From Bacillota bacterium (lineage in GTDB: Bacteria; Armatimonadota; HRBIN16), in the NCBI GenBank assembly GCA_023511455.1, contig JAIMBJ010000006.1, forward strand, positions 106,739 to 170,738: a DNA stretch of 64,000 bases, written 5' to 3'. Of this stretch, positions 45,902 through 54,065 are shown in pieces. Below the pieces are notes generated by a model that was given only the letters and a program-made list of their open reading frames with translations, searched no databases and was not told the DNA's origin. How positions within the stretch are numbered: the first letter of the stretch is position 1; the number at the start of each line of letters is the position of its first letter. Made by a program: the position numbers and the translations under genes.

Positions 45902-48220
45902 ATGCAGCGAATAGACCTGAACGGCGAGTGGCACTTGAGTTACCGTCCTCAGCTACAGAGACACATCAGTCTTCACGCCGTAGACTTTAGCAAAATGCCT
46001 GTTGTGCCCGCATGCGTGCCCGGCAACGTGGAGCTGGATTTGATACGGGCTGGCATGTTGCCTGAGCTGTCTGTGGGGAACAACATCTACCGCCTGAGAG
46101 AGTATGAGACCTGCGAGTGGTGGTATCGCAGGCGTTTCGATGCCCCTGGTATTCCTGACGGTCATACTGCCGAGCTGGTCTTCGATGGGCTCGATTGCCT
46201 TGCCGAAGTGTGGTTAAACGGCACGTTCGTGGGTGAGGCGTCGAACATGTTGATCCCGCACCGCTTTGAGGTGACCAGCGCATTGAAGTCTGGTGAAAAC
46301 GAGATTGTGGTCAGGATACGTTCAGCGGTGCTGGAGGGGCGAGAGCGTATACCTGCGCCTTTCGAGAGCGCATCGCCCTGTGGTTTCGAGTCGCTGGCTG
46401 TTCGCAAAGCCCCTCACATGTACGGCTGGGACATCATGCCGCGCGTGGTGACGGCAGGCATCTGGCGAGACGTGTATGTACGATTTCTGCCACCGACTCG
46501 CTGGCGTTCAGTCTACTGGGCCACAACCGCCGTGGATGCGCAACGCGGTTCGGCAGTGGTCTTTGTGGACTGGGACTTTATCACCGATGAGCATTGCATC
46601 GACGACTGGCAGGTGCGTCTGCGCCTGTCCCGCGATGGAGAGACGGTGCATGAGAGCCTTCATCCCGTATTCCACACACACGGGCGGGCGTGGTTACACC
46701 TTCAGAGTGTACACCTGTGGTGGCCAAGAGGCTATGGAGAACCGGTGCTATACGATGCGGCTGCAGACCTGCTGGATGCACGGGGCAATGTGCTGGACAC
46801 GCATCGCTGTCGGATCGGTCTGCGCACGGCGAAGCTGGAATACACAGAGGTTACCACTCCCGAGAATCCCGGAGAGTTCGTGTTCGTGGTCAACGGCGTG
46901 AAGGTGTTCGCGAAGGGAACAAACTGGGTTCCGCTGGACGCCTTCCACAGCCGCGACGTGCAACACCTGAAGCCCACCTTCGATATGCTGGTCGACCTGA
47001 ACTGCAATATGGTGCGCTGCTGGGGCGGTAACGTTTACGAGCCCGACGCCTTCTTCGACCTGTGCGACGAGCATGGGGTCATGGTCTGGCAGGATTTCGC
47101 CTTTGCCTGCGCCATCTATCCCGACGAGATTATCCCCGCTGCACGGCAGGAGGCGGAAGAGGTAGTCCACCGTTTGCGCAACCATCCCAGTCTGGTTCTC
47201 TGGTGCGGCAACAATGAGATCGACCATACCTACTTCTGGACAGGTATGGGCATCGACCCCAATACGGACAAAATCAGCCGTCAGGTGCATGCCGAGGTCG
47301 TTCGGCGGCTGGACCCGTTCCGTTCGTATCTCCCCAGTTCTCCCTATGTCAGTCCCGAAGCGATGCGTCGCGGTGGAGATGCCAATCTCACCCCGGAGCA
47401 ACACCTGTGGGGACCACGTGACGATTTTAAGGGACCTAACTACACCCGCTCGCTGGCGCATTTCGTCAGTGAAATCGGCTATCATGGATGTCCGGACAGG
47501 CGCAGTCTGGAGCAGATGATGGAGCCTGAACACCTGTGGCCCTGGCAGGACAACGACCAGTGGCTAACCCATGCTGTTCGCCCGCTGCCTCAAATGACTG
47601 ATTACAACTACCGCATCCCGCTGATGGCAAAACAGATTGCGGTGCTTTTTGACAATGTGCCTGATAATCTGGACGACTTTATCCTCGCGTCGCAGATCAG
47701 TCAGGCTGAGGCGCTCAAGTTTTTTATCGAACGCTGGCGGCAACGCAAATGGCGCACGACGGGTATCCTGTGGTGGAATCTGCGGGACGGTTGGCCCATT
47801 ATCTCGGATGCCATCGTGGATTACTACTACCGAAAGAAGCTCGCCTATGTGTATATCCAGCGGGTGCAGACAGACGTGTGCGCCATGCTCAGTGAGCCTG
47901 AGAATGGGGTTCACACGCTGATTGTGGTCAATGATACCCTGAATCCCGTAGACGGAGAGGTAGAAGTGACCGACGCGGATAGCGGAAATCAGCTGCTGCG
48001 CGTTGCGTTCACTGTGGAGCCGAACGGTAAATCGGTAACAGGTAGTATCCCACAGGTGCGTCAACCGGCGCTGTGGCTCATCCGCTGGAGTATCTCGGGA
48101 GGCGGGGCTTTCCTCAATCACTACCTTGCTGGCAATCGTCCGTTACCGCTCGATCAGTATCGTCGCTGGCTAAACTTGCTGCAAATCCCGGAGGATATCG
48201 GCTCTGTATGGAGAAAGTAA
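45902..48220 (+). CDS. glycoside hydrolase family 2 enzyme, beta-mannosidase type
   Basis: A 772-residue protein with the GH2 order: jelly-roll N-terminal domain (IDLNGEWHLSYRP, YRLREYETCEWWYRRRF), an immunoglobulin-like domain, then a TIM barrel with the acid/base E439 in VLWCGNNEIDHTY and nucleophile E524 in FVSEIGYHGCP. The WCGNNE form fits beta-mannosidases and related exo-enzymes. No signal peptide, so cytosolic. Strong GAGGAGGG before ATG 45902. It is 36 bp upstream of the CsoR-like gene. Confidence 0.9.
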   Translation: MQRIDLNGEWHLSYRPQLQRHISLHAVDFSKMPVVPACVPGNVELDLIRAGMLPELSVGNNIYRLREYETCEWWYRRRFDAPGIPDGHTAELVFDGLDCLAEVWLNGTFVGEASNMLIPHRFEVTSALKSGENEIVVRIRSAVLEGRERIPAPFESASPCGFESLAVRKAPHMYGWDIMPRVVTAGIWRDVYVRFLPPTRWRSVYWATTAVDAQRGSAVVFVDWDFITDEHCIDDWQVRLRLSRDGETVHESLHPVFHTHGRAWLHLQSVHLWWPRGYGEPVLYDAAADLLDARGNVLDTHRCRIGLRTAKLEYTEVTTPENPGEFVFVVNGVKVFAKGTNWVPLDAFHSRDVQHLKPTFDMLVDLNCNMVRCWGGNVYEPDAFFDLCDEHGVMVWQDFAFACAIYPDEIIPAARQEAEEVVHRLRNHPSLVLWCGNNEIDHTYFWTGMGIDPNTDKISRQVHAEVVRRLDPFRSYLPSSPYVSPEAMRRGGDANLTPEQHLWGPRDDFKGPNYTRSLAHFVSEIGYHGCPDRRSLEQMMEPEHLWPWQDNDQWLTHAVRPLPQMTDYNYRIPLMAKQIAVLFDNVPDNLDDFILASQISQAEALKFFIERWRQRKWRTTGILWWNLRDGWPIISDAIVDYYYRKKLAYVYIQRVQTDVCAMLSEPENGVHTLIVVNDTLNPVDGEVEVTDADSGNQLLRVAFTVEPNGKSVTGSIPQVRQPALWLIRWSISGGGAFLNHYLAGNRPLPLDQYRRWLNLLQIPEDIGSVWRK

Positions 48221-48228
48221 AGGATACC

Positions 48229-48252
48229 ATATACCGGTAGGAGGTATATACC
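48229..48252 (+). promoter_or_regulatory. inverted repeat over the ribosome binding site of the CsoR-like gene
   Basis: ATATACC (48229-48235) and GGTATAT (48243-48249) form a 7-bp inverted repeat with a 7-bp centre; 48243-48252 is also the 10-bp palindrome GGTATATACC. The Shine-Dalgarno TAGGAGGT (48238-48245) lies inside. This layout resembles CsoR-type operators (ATACC...GGTAT) and could give autorepression. Confidence 0.5.
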
Positions 48253-48256
48253 AGCG

Positions 48257-48517
48257 ATGGATTCACGGAACGAGCCGTTGCCGTCGCAAGTGATTGACCG
48301 TCTGAAGCGCATCGAAGGACAGGTGCGCGGCTTGCAGCGCATGGTGAGGGAAGGGCGCGCGCCTGCAGAGGTTATCTATCAGATGGCGGCAGTGAAGTCG
48401 GCTCTTGAGCAAGCGGCTTTGCACTACCTGCAGTGGGATGCTCAGCGCCATGATGCGCCAGACAGGACAGCCCGCTCTGTACGGGAGACGCTAGACCTGA
48501 TTGCGAAGCTGCTGTGA
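48257..48517 (+). CDS. CsoR/FrmR-family repressor (DUF156) lacking the usual ligands
   Basis: An 86-residue helical repressor: VIDRLKRIEGQVRGLQRMVR then GRAPAEVIYQMAAVKSALEQ. Family members bind Cu, Ni, Co, formaldehyde or persulfide through C-H-C residues; here the first Cys position is Pro (GRAP), and the second-helix residues read Asp and His instead of His and Cys. There is no cysteine at all. It may sense another ligand. It precedes an OsmC gene by 63 bp. Confidence 0.85.
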   Translation: MDSRNEPLPSQVIDRLKRIEGQVRGLQRMVREGRAPAEVIYQMAAVKSALEQAALHYLQWDAQRHDAPDRTARSVRETLDLIAKLL

Positions 48518-48580
48518 ACAGCGAATCTGCCTCACTATCTGACGTATCTAACATGGTGAAACACACGAGGAGGAGACGGT

Positions 48581-49006
48581 ATGACCGAGATCAAGACACG
48601 CTGGATAGATGGCTTGCAGTTTCTGAGTATCTCATCAGGGGGACACCCGCTGGTGATGGACGTTTCGCCCGATGGCGGTGGGCGAGGCGAGGGCATCGGC
48701 CCTATGGAGCTGTTATTGCACGCACTGGCGGGTTGCACTGGAGTAGACGTGGTCAGCATCCTGCAAAAGAAGAGGCAACCACTGAAAGGGCTTGAGATAA
48801 AAGTGCGAGGCGAGAGACGACAGGAGTATCCACGGGTCTACTCTCAGATTGAGATAGAGTACGTCTTCAGGGGCAAAGGTCTCGATCCCACTGCGTTAGA
48901 GCAAGCCATTAAGCTGTCGGAAGACAAATACTGCAGCGTTCAAGCTCACCTGGCAGCCTTTGCGCAGGTTCGCAGCAGCTACCGGATTATCGAGGAGGAA
49001 GAGTAA
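48581..49006 (+). CDS. OsmC family peroxiredoxin-like protein
   Basis: A 141-residue OsmC/YhfA-like protein. GIGPMELLLHALAGCTGVDV has the first catalytic Cys and SEDKYCSVQAHLAAFAQV the second; a central beta half (LKGLEIKVRGERRQEYPRVY) completes the fold. Such proteins reduce organic hydroperoxides or persulfides. It is followed 2 bp later by the DUF302 gene and preceded by the repressor, suggesting a small redox- or sulfur-response cluster. Confidence 0.9.
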   Translation: MTEIKTRWIDGLQFLSISSGGHPLVMDVSPDGGGRGEGIGPMELLLHALAGCTGVDVVSILQKKRQPLKGLEIKVRGERRQEYPRVYSQIEIEYVFRGKGLDPTALEQAIKLSEDKYCSVQAHLAAFAQVRSSYRIIEEEE

Positions 49007-49008
49007 GC

Positions 49009-49413
49009 ATGGCTATCGAGCAGACTTCAGTCGGGTTGCGGATAACGGTATCCCTGCCCTACTCAGATGCAGTAGAGAAGACCGTTGCCGCTCTCAAGAC
49101 AGAGGGGTTTGGTGTGTTGACCACCATCGACGTCAAGCAGACGATGCGAGAGAAACTGGGGGAGGAGTACCGTCCCTATATTATTCTGGGTGCGTGTAAC
49201 CCACCGCTGGCGCACCGCGCCCTCAGTACAACACCAGAGGTGGGGTTGCTGTTACCATGCAATGTCGTAGTGTACGAAGCAGAAGGCGGCTGCGTGGTTT
49301 CGGCGATGGACCCCACTTCCGCCATGCAGATGGTTTCGCATCCCGAGCTGGAGGCGGTGGCTAAAGAGGTGCGGGCGAAGCTGGAGCGAGTGCTGCAACA
49401 GGTTGCAGGTTAA
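49009..49413 (+). CDS. DUF302 domain protein
   Basis: A 134-residue protein with the DUF302 core: SLPYSDAVEKTVAALKTEGF then GVLTTIDVKQTMREKLGEEY and YIILGACNPPLAHRALS, VGLLLPCNVVVYE. These are often next to OsmC or sulfur-related genes. Two cysteines lie in GACNPP and LPCNV. Its last 53 bp overlap the convergent lipB. Confidence 0.9.
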   Translation: MAIEQTSVGLRITVSLPYSDAVEKTVAALKTEGFGVLTTIDVKQTMREKLGEEYRPYIILGACNPPLAHRALSTTPEVGLLLPCNVVVYEAEGGCVVSAMDPTSAMQMVSHPELEAVAKEVRAKLERVLQQVAG

Positions 49414-50041
49414 AGACCTGCGCGAACGCATGTATCACGGGTGGCATTACCGCTTCAAGGGTTACGCCTTGTTCCAGAAGGGACTGGATGGAGGTAACCC
49501 CTTTATCGTGAATACCGCACGGCACAATCAGTCCGAAGTGGCTCAGGTTCGGGTGCACGTTCAGGGCGAAACCATGCATGGTCACCCAGTGACTTACCTT
49601 GATGCCCATCGCTGCTATTTTCTCATCGCCAACCCACACGCCTGTGAACCCTGGCTTGCGGTGTGCTTCAATCCCAAAGTGGCGCAGGGCAACGATAATC
49701 GCCTCTTCCAGCCTGCGCAGATAGAGGTGGACATCCCTGCCGTGCTCACGTAAGTCCATAATGGGATAACCCACCAGCTGACCGGGGCCGTGGTAGGTAA
49801 CATCTCCGCCTCTATCCGTTTCCACTACCTGAATGCCCATGTGGAGCAGTTTCTCTGGTGGTACGAGCAGATGTTCGGCGTGGGAAGCGCGCCCCAGCGT
49901 AATAACCGGCGGGCGGTGTTCCAGAAGCAACAGGGTGTCGGGGATGGCTCCCTCCCGCCGTTGCCGGACGAGTTCACGTTGCAGTTCCCATGCCGCGGCG
50001 TAGTCTATGCTACCCAGCCAGCGAACGTGCAAGACCGACAT
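49361..50041 (-). CDS. lipB: octanoyltransferase LipB
   Basis: A 226-residue lipoyl(octanoyl) transferase: LLLLEHRPPVITLGRASHAE, TDRGGDVTYHGPGQLVGYPI, FTGVWVGDEKIAAMGIKVSH, FALNVHPNLSHFGLIVPCGI with catalytic Cys and HDKGVTSI with Lys. It transfers octanoate from ACP to lipoyl domains. ATG 50041 (MSVLHVRW) has GGTGAG upstream; GTG 50053 is the alternative. Two octanoyltransferase-type genes occur in this window. Confidence 0.95.
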   Translation of the reverse strand: MSVLHVRWLGSIDYAAAWELQRELVRQRREGAIPDTLLLLEHRPPVITLGRASHAEHLLVPPEKLLHMGIQVVETDRGGDVTYHGPGQLVGYPIMDLREHGRDVHLYLRRLEEAIIVALRHFGIEAHRKPGFTGVWVGDEKIAAMGIKVSHWVTMHGFALNVHPNLSHFGLIVPCGIHDKGVTSIQSLLEQGVTLEAVMPPVIHAFAQVFNLQPVAALAPASPAPL

Positions 50042-50049
50042 GTGTTTGC

Positions 50050-50385
50050 TCACCAGAGAGATTGTACCCTCCCGCCCCCGTCGTTGCGAAGGCGCGCTGA
50101 GTGTTGCACACCGAAGGCGGACGGCTGGGTGTCGTGCGGCGATTTCATCGGTTGTGCGGAGCCGACGACAGCGGGCACTGTCAGTCCGGTGATGTGATTC
50201 AGCTGGGCAATAGCCGCTACGTCCGGGTCGCCGTCGAACTTCGGCGGCGGGCGATCGATAACGATGCCACGCAGGTCGATCTTACCCTGTAGAGCCAGTG
50301 CGTAAATGACCGCCAGGTCAAAATGGTCGTCCGGGTCGTTATGCGGGCGGAAGAGGTCGGTCTGATGGAACAACGGGGCTGCCAT
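50050..50385 (-). pseudogene. truncated nucleoside hydrolase-like gene
   Basis: A 111-residue frame whose first 75 residues resemble the start of nucleoside hydrolase-like proteins (DNDPDDHFDLAVIYALALQ, the Asp-rich calcium site, then LRGIVIDRP and GDPDVAAIAQLNHITGLTVP). It then turns into a non-conserved Ser/Arg-rich tail and stops 9 bp before lipB. Full-length members are at least 300 residues, so the C-terminal part is missing. It follows the second permease gene by 11 bp. Confidence 0.6.
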
Positions 50386-50396
50386 TCACGTGCCTC

Positions 50397-51281
50397 CTAT
50401 CCCTTGATTCCTGTCAGCGTGATGCCTTCGATAAACAGCCGCTGGGTGAAGAAGAACACCACCATCAGCGGCAGAGTGACCACTGTCGCCGCAGCCATGA
50501 GCAGGTTCCACTCGGAGCTGTGTCGTCCGACGAAGGTCTGTAGCCCTACCGCCAGCGTGTAGGTGCTCTCGTCGGTCAGATACACCAGCGGGTTGATGAA
50601 GTCCGTCCACGCGCCGATGAAGGCAAACAAAGCCACCGTCGCCAATGCAGGCACCGAGAGCGGTACGATAATCTGCCAGAAGATTCGCCACTCGGAACAG
50701 CCGTCGATGCGCGCCGCATCGGACAGCTCCCGCGGGATGGTGAGGAAGAACTGGCGCAACAGGAAGATGGCGAACGCACTGCCGAAGAAGGGAGGTACCA
50801 CCAGAGGCAGGTATGTTCCCGTCCAGCCGATGGTGCGGAACATGACAAACACGGGCAGCATGGTGACCTGCGCGGGGAGCATGATGGTTGCCAGCATAAT
50901 CAGAAAGAGTGTGTCGCGCCCTTTCCAGCGTAGTCGGGCGAAGCCGTACGCCGGCAGGGCAGAAGATATCACCGTGCCCACTACCACCAGTGCACACACG
51001 AACAACGTATTGCGCAGGTAGAGCAGGAAGGGAAAAGACTGCAGCGCGTCCGCATAGTTCTGCCACCGAACGGGGTTGGGTATCCATTCGATGGTCTCGG
51101 TGAAGATGCGGTCTTCGGTTTTCAGCGAAGTGGAAACCATCATCGCAAAAGGCGCCAGGAAGGCGAGACTGAGCGCAATCAGTATCAAGTAGACCGCCGT
51201 GACAGCAATCCGCCTGCGCCATACTCTGGAATGCCTCCAGGGTGCCATCTGCCTTTTTGTCGTCATCGTCTTCGTTGCCAT
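50397..51281 (-). CDS. carbohydrate ABC transporter permease (MalG/UgpE type)
   Basis: A 294-residue inner-membrane protein with six helices. N-terminal KRQMAPWRHSRVWRRRIAVT, first helix VYLILIALSLAFLAPFAMMV, and the cytosolic EAA-like loop ELSDAARIDGCSEWRIFWQI before the final helices. Such subunits pair with a MalF-type permease to import oligosaccharides. ATG 51281 overlaps the previous stop in TGATG; GGGGGAG upstream. Confidence 0.9.
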   Translation of the reverse strand: MATKTMTTKRQMAPWRHSRVWRRRIAVTAVYLILIALSLAFLAPFAMMVSTSLKTEDRIFTETIEWIPNPVRWQNYADALQSFPFLLYLRNTLFVCALVVVGTVISSALPAYGFARLRWKGRDTLFLIMLATIMLPAQVTMLPVFVMFRTIGWTGTYLPLVVPPFFGSAFAIFLLRQFFLTIPRELSDAARIDGCSEWRIFWQIIVPLSVPALATVALFAFIGAWTDFINPLVYLTDESTYTLAVGLQTFVGRHSSEWNLLMAAATVVTLPLMVVFFFTQRLFIEGITLTGIKG

Positions 51282-52174
51282 CAGTTTCTCTCCCCCTCGT
51301 AGTAGACCCATCGTGCGGATGTTCGGAACACAATCAGCGTGGCAATGAGCGTCAGGATGAACAAGATCCATGCCATCGCGCACGCGTATCCCATGCGAAA
51401 ATCGCGGAAGGCGTTGTAGAAGAGGTACAGCGCGTAGAACAGCGTGGAGTTCTGCGGTCCGCCCTGCGTCATAATGAATGTCTGTGTGAAGTACTGGAAC
51501 GTCCAGATAACGCCCATAATGAGGTTATAAAAAATAACGGGCGAAATCATCGGCAGGGTCACGTGGATAGTCTTGTGCCACGATCCCGCGCCGTCAATCT
51601 CCGCCGCTTCGTAAAGGTGCGCCGGTACGTTTTGCAAGCTGGCTAAATAAATAACCACGCTGCCGCCTACCGCCCACAAATCCATCATGATAAAGGCGGG
51701 CTTAGCCCATTTGGGGTCGGCGAGCCAGCCGGGAGGCTGCAACCCAAACGGGGCGAGTAGCGACGTTAACACCGCGTTCAACAGCCCATACTGCGGGTTC
51801 AATACCCACAGCCACAGTACCGCCACCGCCACCACCGGCATAATGGATGGCAGGTAGTAAATGGTACGGAAAACGCCGATACCGGGTATCTTGTGATTGA
51901 GCAGGAGCGCCATCGTTAGCCCGATGATGAGCGCAAGCGGCAGCTCTATCAACATGAACAGCGTGTTCCAGAGTGAGGGTAGGAAATAGTCGCGGTCGGT
52001 CAGCAGTGCGGCGTAATTCGCCAGTCCCACCCACTTTGGCGGGGTGAGCACACGGTAGTCGCAGAAGCTGTAGTACAGCGACGCCAGTATCGGGTACAGG
52101 GTGAACACGAAGAACCCTGCCAGCCACGGTGAGACAAAGAGCCAGCCTTGCAGATTATGCTGACGTTTGACCAT
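51281..52174 (-). CDS. carbohydrate ABC transporter permease (MalF/UgpA type)
   Basis: A 297-residue membrane protein. First helix LFVSPWLAGFFVFTLYPILA, then SFCDYRVLTPPKWVGLANYA and, toward the C-terminus, EAA loop LYEAAEIDGAGSWHKTIHVT. It forms the channel with the gene that follows. ATG 52174 has GGAGG eight bases upstream; ATG 52180 is an alternative. No ATPase gene is adjacent, so a shared MsmX-like ATPase is likely. Confidence 0.9.
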   Translation of the reverse strand: MVKRQHNLQGWLFVSPWLAGFFVFTLYPILASLYYSFCDYRVLTPPKWVGLANYAALLTDRDYFLPSLWNTLFMLIELPLALIIGLTMALLLNHKIPGIGVFRTIYYLPSIMPVVAVAVLWLWVLNPQYGLLNAVLTSLLAPFGLQPPGWLADPKWAKPAFIMMDLWAVGGSVVIYLASLQNVPAHLYEAAEIDGAGSWHKTIHVTLPMISPVIFYNLIMGVIWTFQYFTQTFIMTQGGPQNSTLFYALYLFYNAFRDFRMGYACAMAWILFILTLIATLIVFRTSARWVYYEGERN

Positions 52175-52179
52175 GTGCA

Positions 52180-53490
52180 TCACCTCCGCCAGAACAGCAT
52201 CTCACGGTACACCCGCTTTTGCACATCGCGCAGCGCCTGGGCGGGTGTTTTGGTTCCGTATCGCACGAAATCCGCTGCACTGTAAATCTCGTACTGGTAC
52301 AGCCCGGTGATCGGGGTGGGGGGAAAATGGCGTGCATTCGGGCTGTTAGCCACGTCCATGAACACGGCGAAGGCGCGTTTCCATGGCTCGCCCTCGCGCA
52401 GGCTACGCTCTTTTCGCGCTTCCAGAATATTCGGCACGCCATGCATAGTGCTGGCGAAAAGCACCTGTGCCTCCACGGTTTGCGTCCAGCGCAGAAACTC
52501 CCACGCCTCTTTGGGGTGCTTGCAGTTCACCGGGATGCAGAAGATGTTGCCGCCGAGCCATGTGGGGTTTTTCTGCTCGGGATACTGGTCGGGATAGGGG
52601 ATCGGAGCTGCGCCGTAGCGCACCTTTGGACCGTAGCGCTGGAACCAGTAGGGGTTCCATTGCCCGTTAATCATCATCGCCACCTTGCCCACCAGGAAAG
52701 GATTGTTGATGCCCATCTCTTGCCCGAAACCTGCCTGAAACGCATTGACCTCTTCTGCGCCGCCCTGTACCTCGATCAGCTTCCTGTACCACTCTAACGC
52801 CTCAACGTTACGCGGGTGGTCGGCGGTGGGCATTCCGGTCTTCGGGTCGATAAACTGCCCCCCAAACGCGGAGATAATGATGAGCGGGTCGGGCGGCATC
52901 ATGCCGATGCGCACAATGCGCCCGTTCGCGTCGCGCCTGGTGAGTTTTCGAGCGTATTCCAACAGCTCGCTCAACGTTTTGGGGGGACGCTCGGGGTCCA
53001 GTCCCGCCTCCCGAAAAGCATCCTTGTTCCACAGAAGGGCGAAGCAGTCCATCAGGTAAATCATCGCATAGAGCTTGCCGTTATAGCGGCACTGCGAAAG
53101 CGAGCCGGGCGCGTAGTCCGACTCCTTCAGCCCGGACTGCTTGAAGAATTCGTCCAGGCAGAGCAGCGCACCGTTTCCCGCCAGCGAGCCCAGATAGCCA
53201 GGGTCGCGCAAGGTGAATATTTCAGGCGGGTCGTTGGCGACGATGGCGCGGATAATCTTGGTATCCTCCACCGCTGCGAGATTATGCACCTGAATGTGCG
53301 GGTGCCTGCGGTTGAACTCGTCCACCACCACCTGAAACGCCTCCGCCTCGTCGCCACCCCACATGGTCCACGCCCGCAAGTGAACGACGCCCGCTTCCTG
53401 CTGCCTTCTCTGGCACGCCGGTAAGACGAGTATCGCGATACCTATGTTGATGGCGAGTAACAGCCTGTTTATGCGCATAATTGACGGCAA
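52180..53490 (-). CDS. extracellular sugar-binding lipoprotein
   Basis: A substrate-binding protein of about 436 residues for the ABC importer. Lipobox LVLPAC with lipid Cys at the end of a hydrophobic leader (LLLAINIGIAILVLPAC), then VHLRAWTMWGGDEAEAFQVV and EFNRRHPHIQVHNLAAVEDT typical of family 1 binding proteins. ATG 53478 (MRINRLLL) lies 18 bases after AGGAGG; TTG 53490 is six bases after it and is preferred. The protein probably binds oligosaccharides. Confidence 0.88.
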   Translation of the reverse strand: MPSIMRINRLLLAINIGIAILVLPACQRRQQEAGVVHLRAWTMWGGDEAEAFQVVVDEFNRRHPHIQVHNLAAVEDTKIIRAIVANDPPEIFTLRDPGYLGSLAGNGALLCLDEFFKQSGLKESDYAPGSLSQCRYNGKLYAMIYLMDCFALLWNKDAFREAGLDPERPPKTLSELLEYARKLTRRDANGRIVRIGMMPPDPLIIISAFGGQFIDPKTGMPTADHPRNVEALEWYRKLIEVQGGAEEVNAFQAGFGQEMGINNPFLVGKVAMMINGQWNPYWFQRYGPKVRYGAAPIPYPDQYPEQKNPTWLGGNIFCIPVNCKHPKEAWEFLRWTQTVEAQVLFASTMHGVPNILEARKERSLREGEPWKRAFAVFMDVANSPNARHFPPTPITGLYQYEIYSAADFVRYGTKTPAQALRDVQKRVYREMLFWRR

Positions 53491-53528
53491 ATAAAACCTC
53501 CTGCGTCCGTAATCACTCATTAAGTCCA

Positions 53529-54050
53529 CTACCTTTGTTCGGATGGCACCTGCGCAGGGGCATTCGAACCATCGCGTCCTCTCCACTGCGAGGTGCTCAG
53601 AACCTGTCCGTTTTTCAGCATGATTACCGGTATCTTCTGGTTCATCACCGTATGGTGGTTACATTGCAGCAACGGTGCGGTTTCCGGGCTGTTCGGCTGG
53701 GGCTGAAAGTACTGGTAACTCACCGGCTTACCGGAGGTATCCGCAGGGCACTTCAGTTTACCCGCCTCCGCCAGGTAGCGAGGTACCAGCTCGTTCAGGT
53801 TCTTTGGATACTTTCCATTGTTGCGCTGGCGGTAGCGACCTATCGCGGCGTAAATCTCCTGCAAGTTCTGCTGGCACTGGGCGATTTGCACGCCAGTGGA
53901 CATTGCCTGTTTGAACTCGGGACGGCGTGAAACAACGACAAGCAGTACAACCATCCCGACTATCACCAGGGCGATTGCCCCCAGACACGACAGTAAGCCT
54001 ACTGTCCAGCAGCTCATGCCCCGGCGGGTGGGTATTTCTGGCGGTATCAT
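53529..54050 (-). CDS. membrane-anchored pseudopilin-like protein
   Basis: A 173-residue protein with one N-terminal helix (GAIALVIVGMVVLLVVV) and a soluble domain: QCQQNLQEIYAAIGRYRQRN then YPKNLNELVPRYLAEAGKLK and CPADTSGKPVSYQYF. The CQQNLQEI and CPADTSGKPVSYQY parts echo the pseudopilin in the acc operon (CRNNLQQI, CPVSKQPYWY), though the FTLIE signature is absent. ATG 54050 follows CGAGGG. Function unknown. Confidence 0.65.
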   Translation of the reverse strand: MIPPEIPTRRGMSCWTVGLLSCLGAIALVIVGMVVLLVVVSRRPEFKQAMSTGVQIAQCQQNLQEIYAAIGRYRQRNNGKYPKNLNELVPRYLAEAGKLKCPADTSGKPVSYQYFQPQPNSPETAPLLQCNHHTVMNQKIPVIMLKNGQVLSTSQWRGRDGSNAPAQVPSEQR

Positions 54051-54065
54051 GCGCGCATCCCTCGC

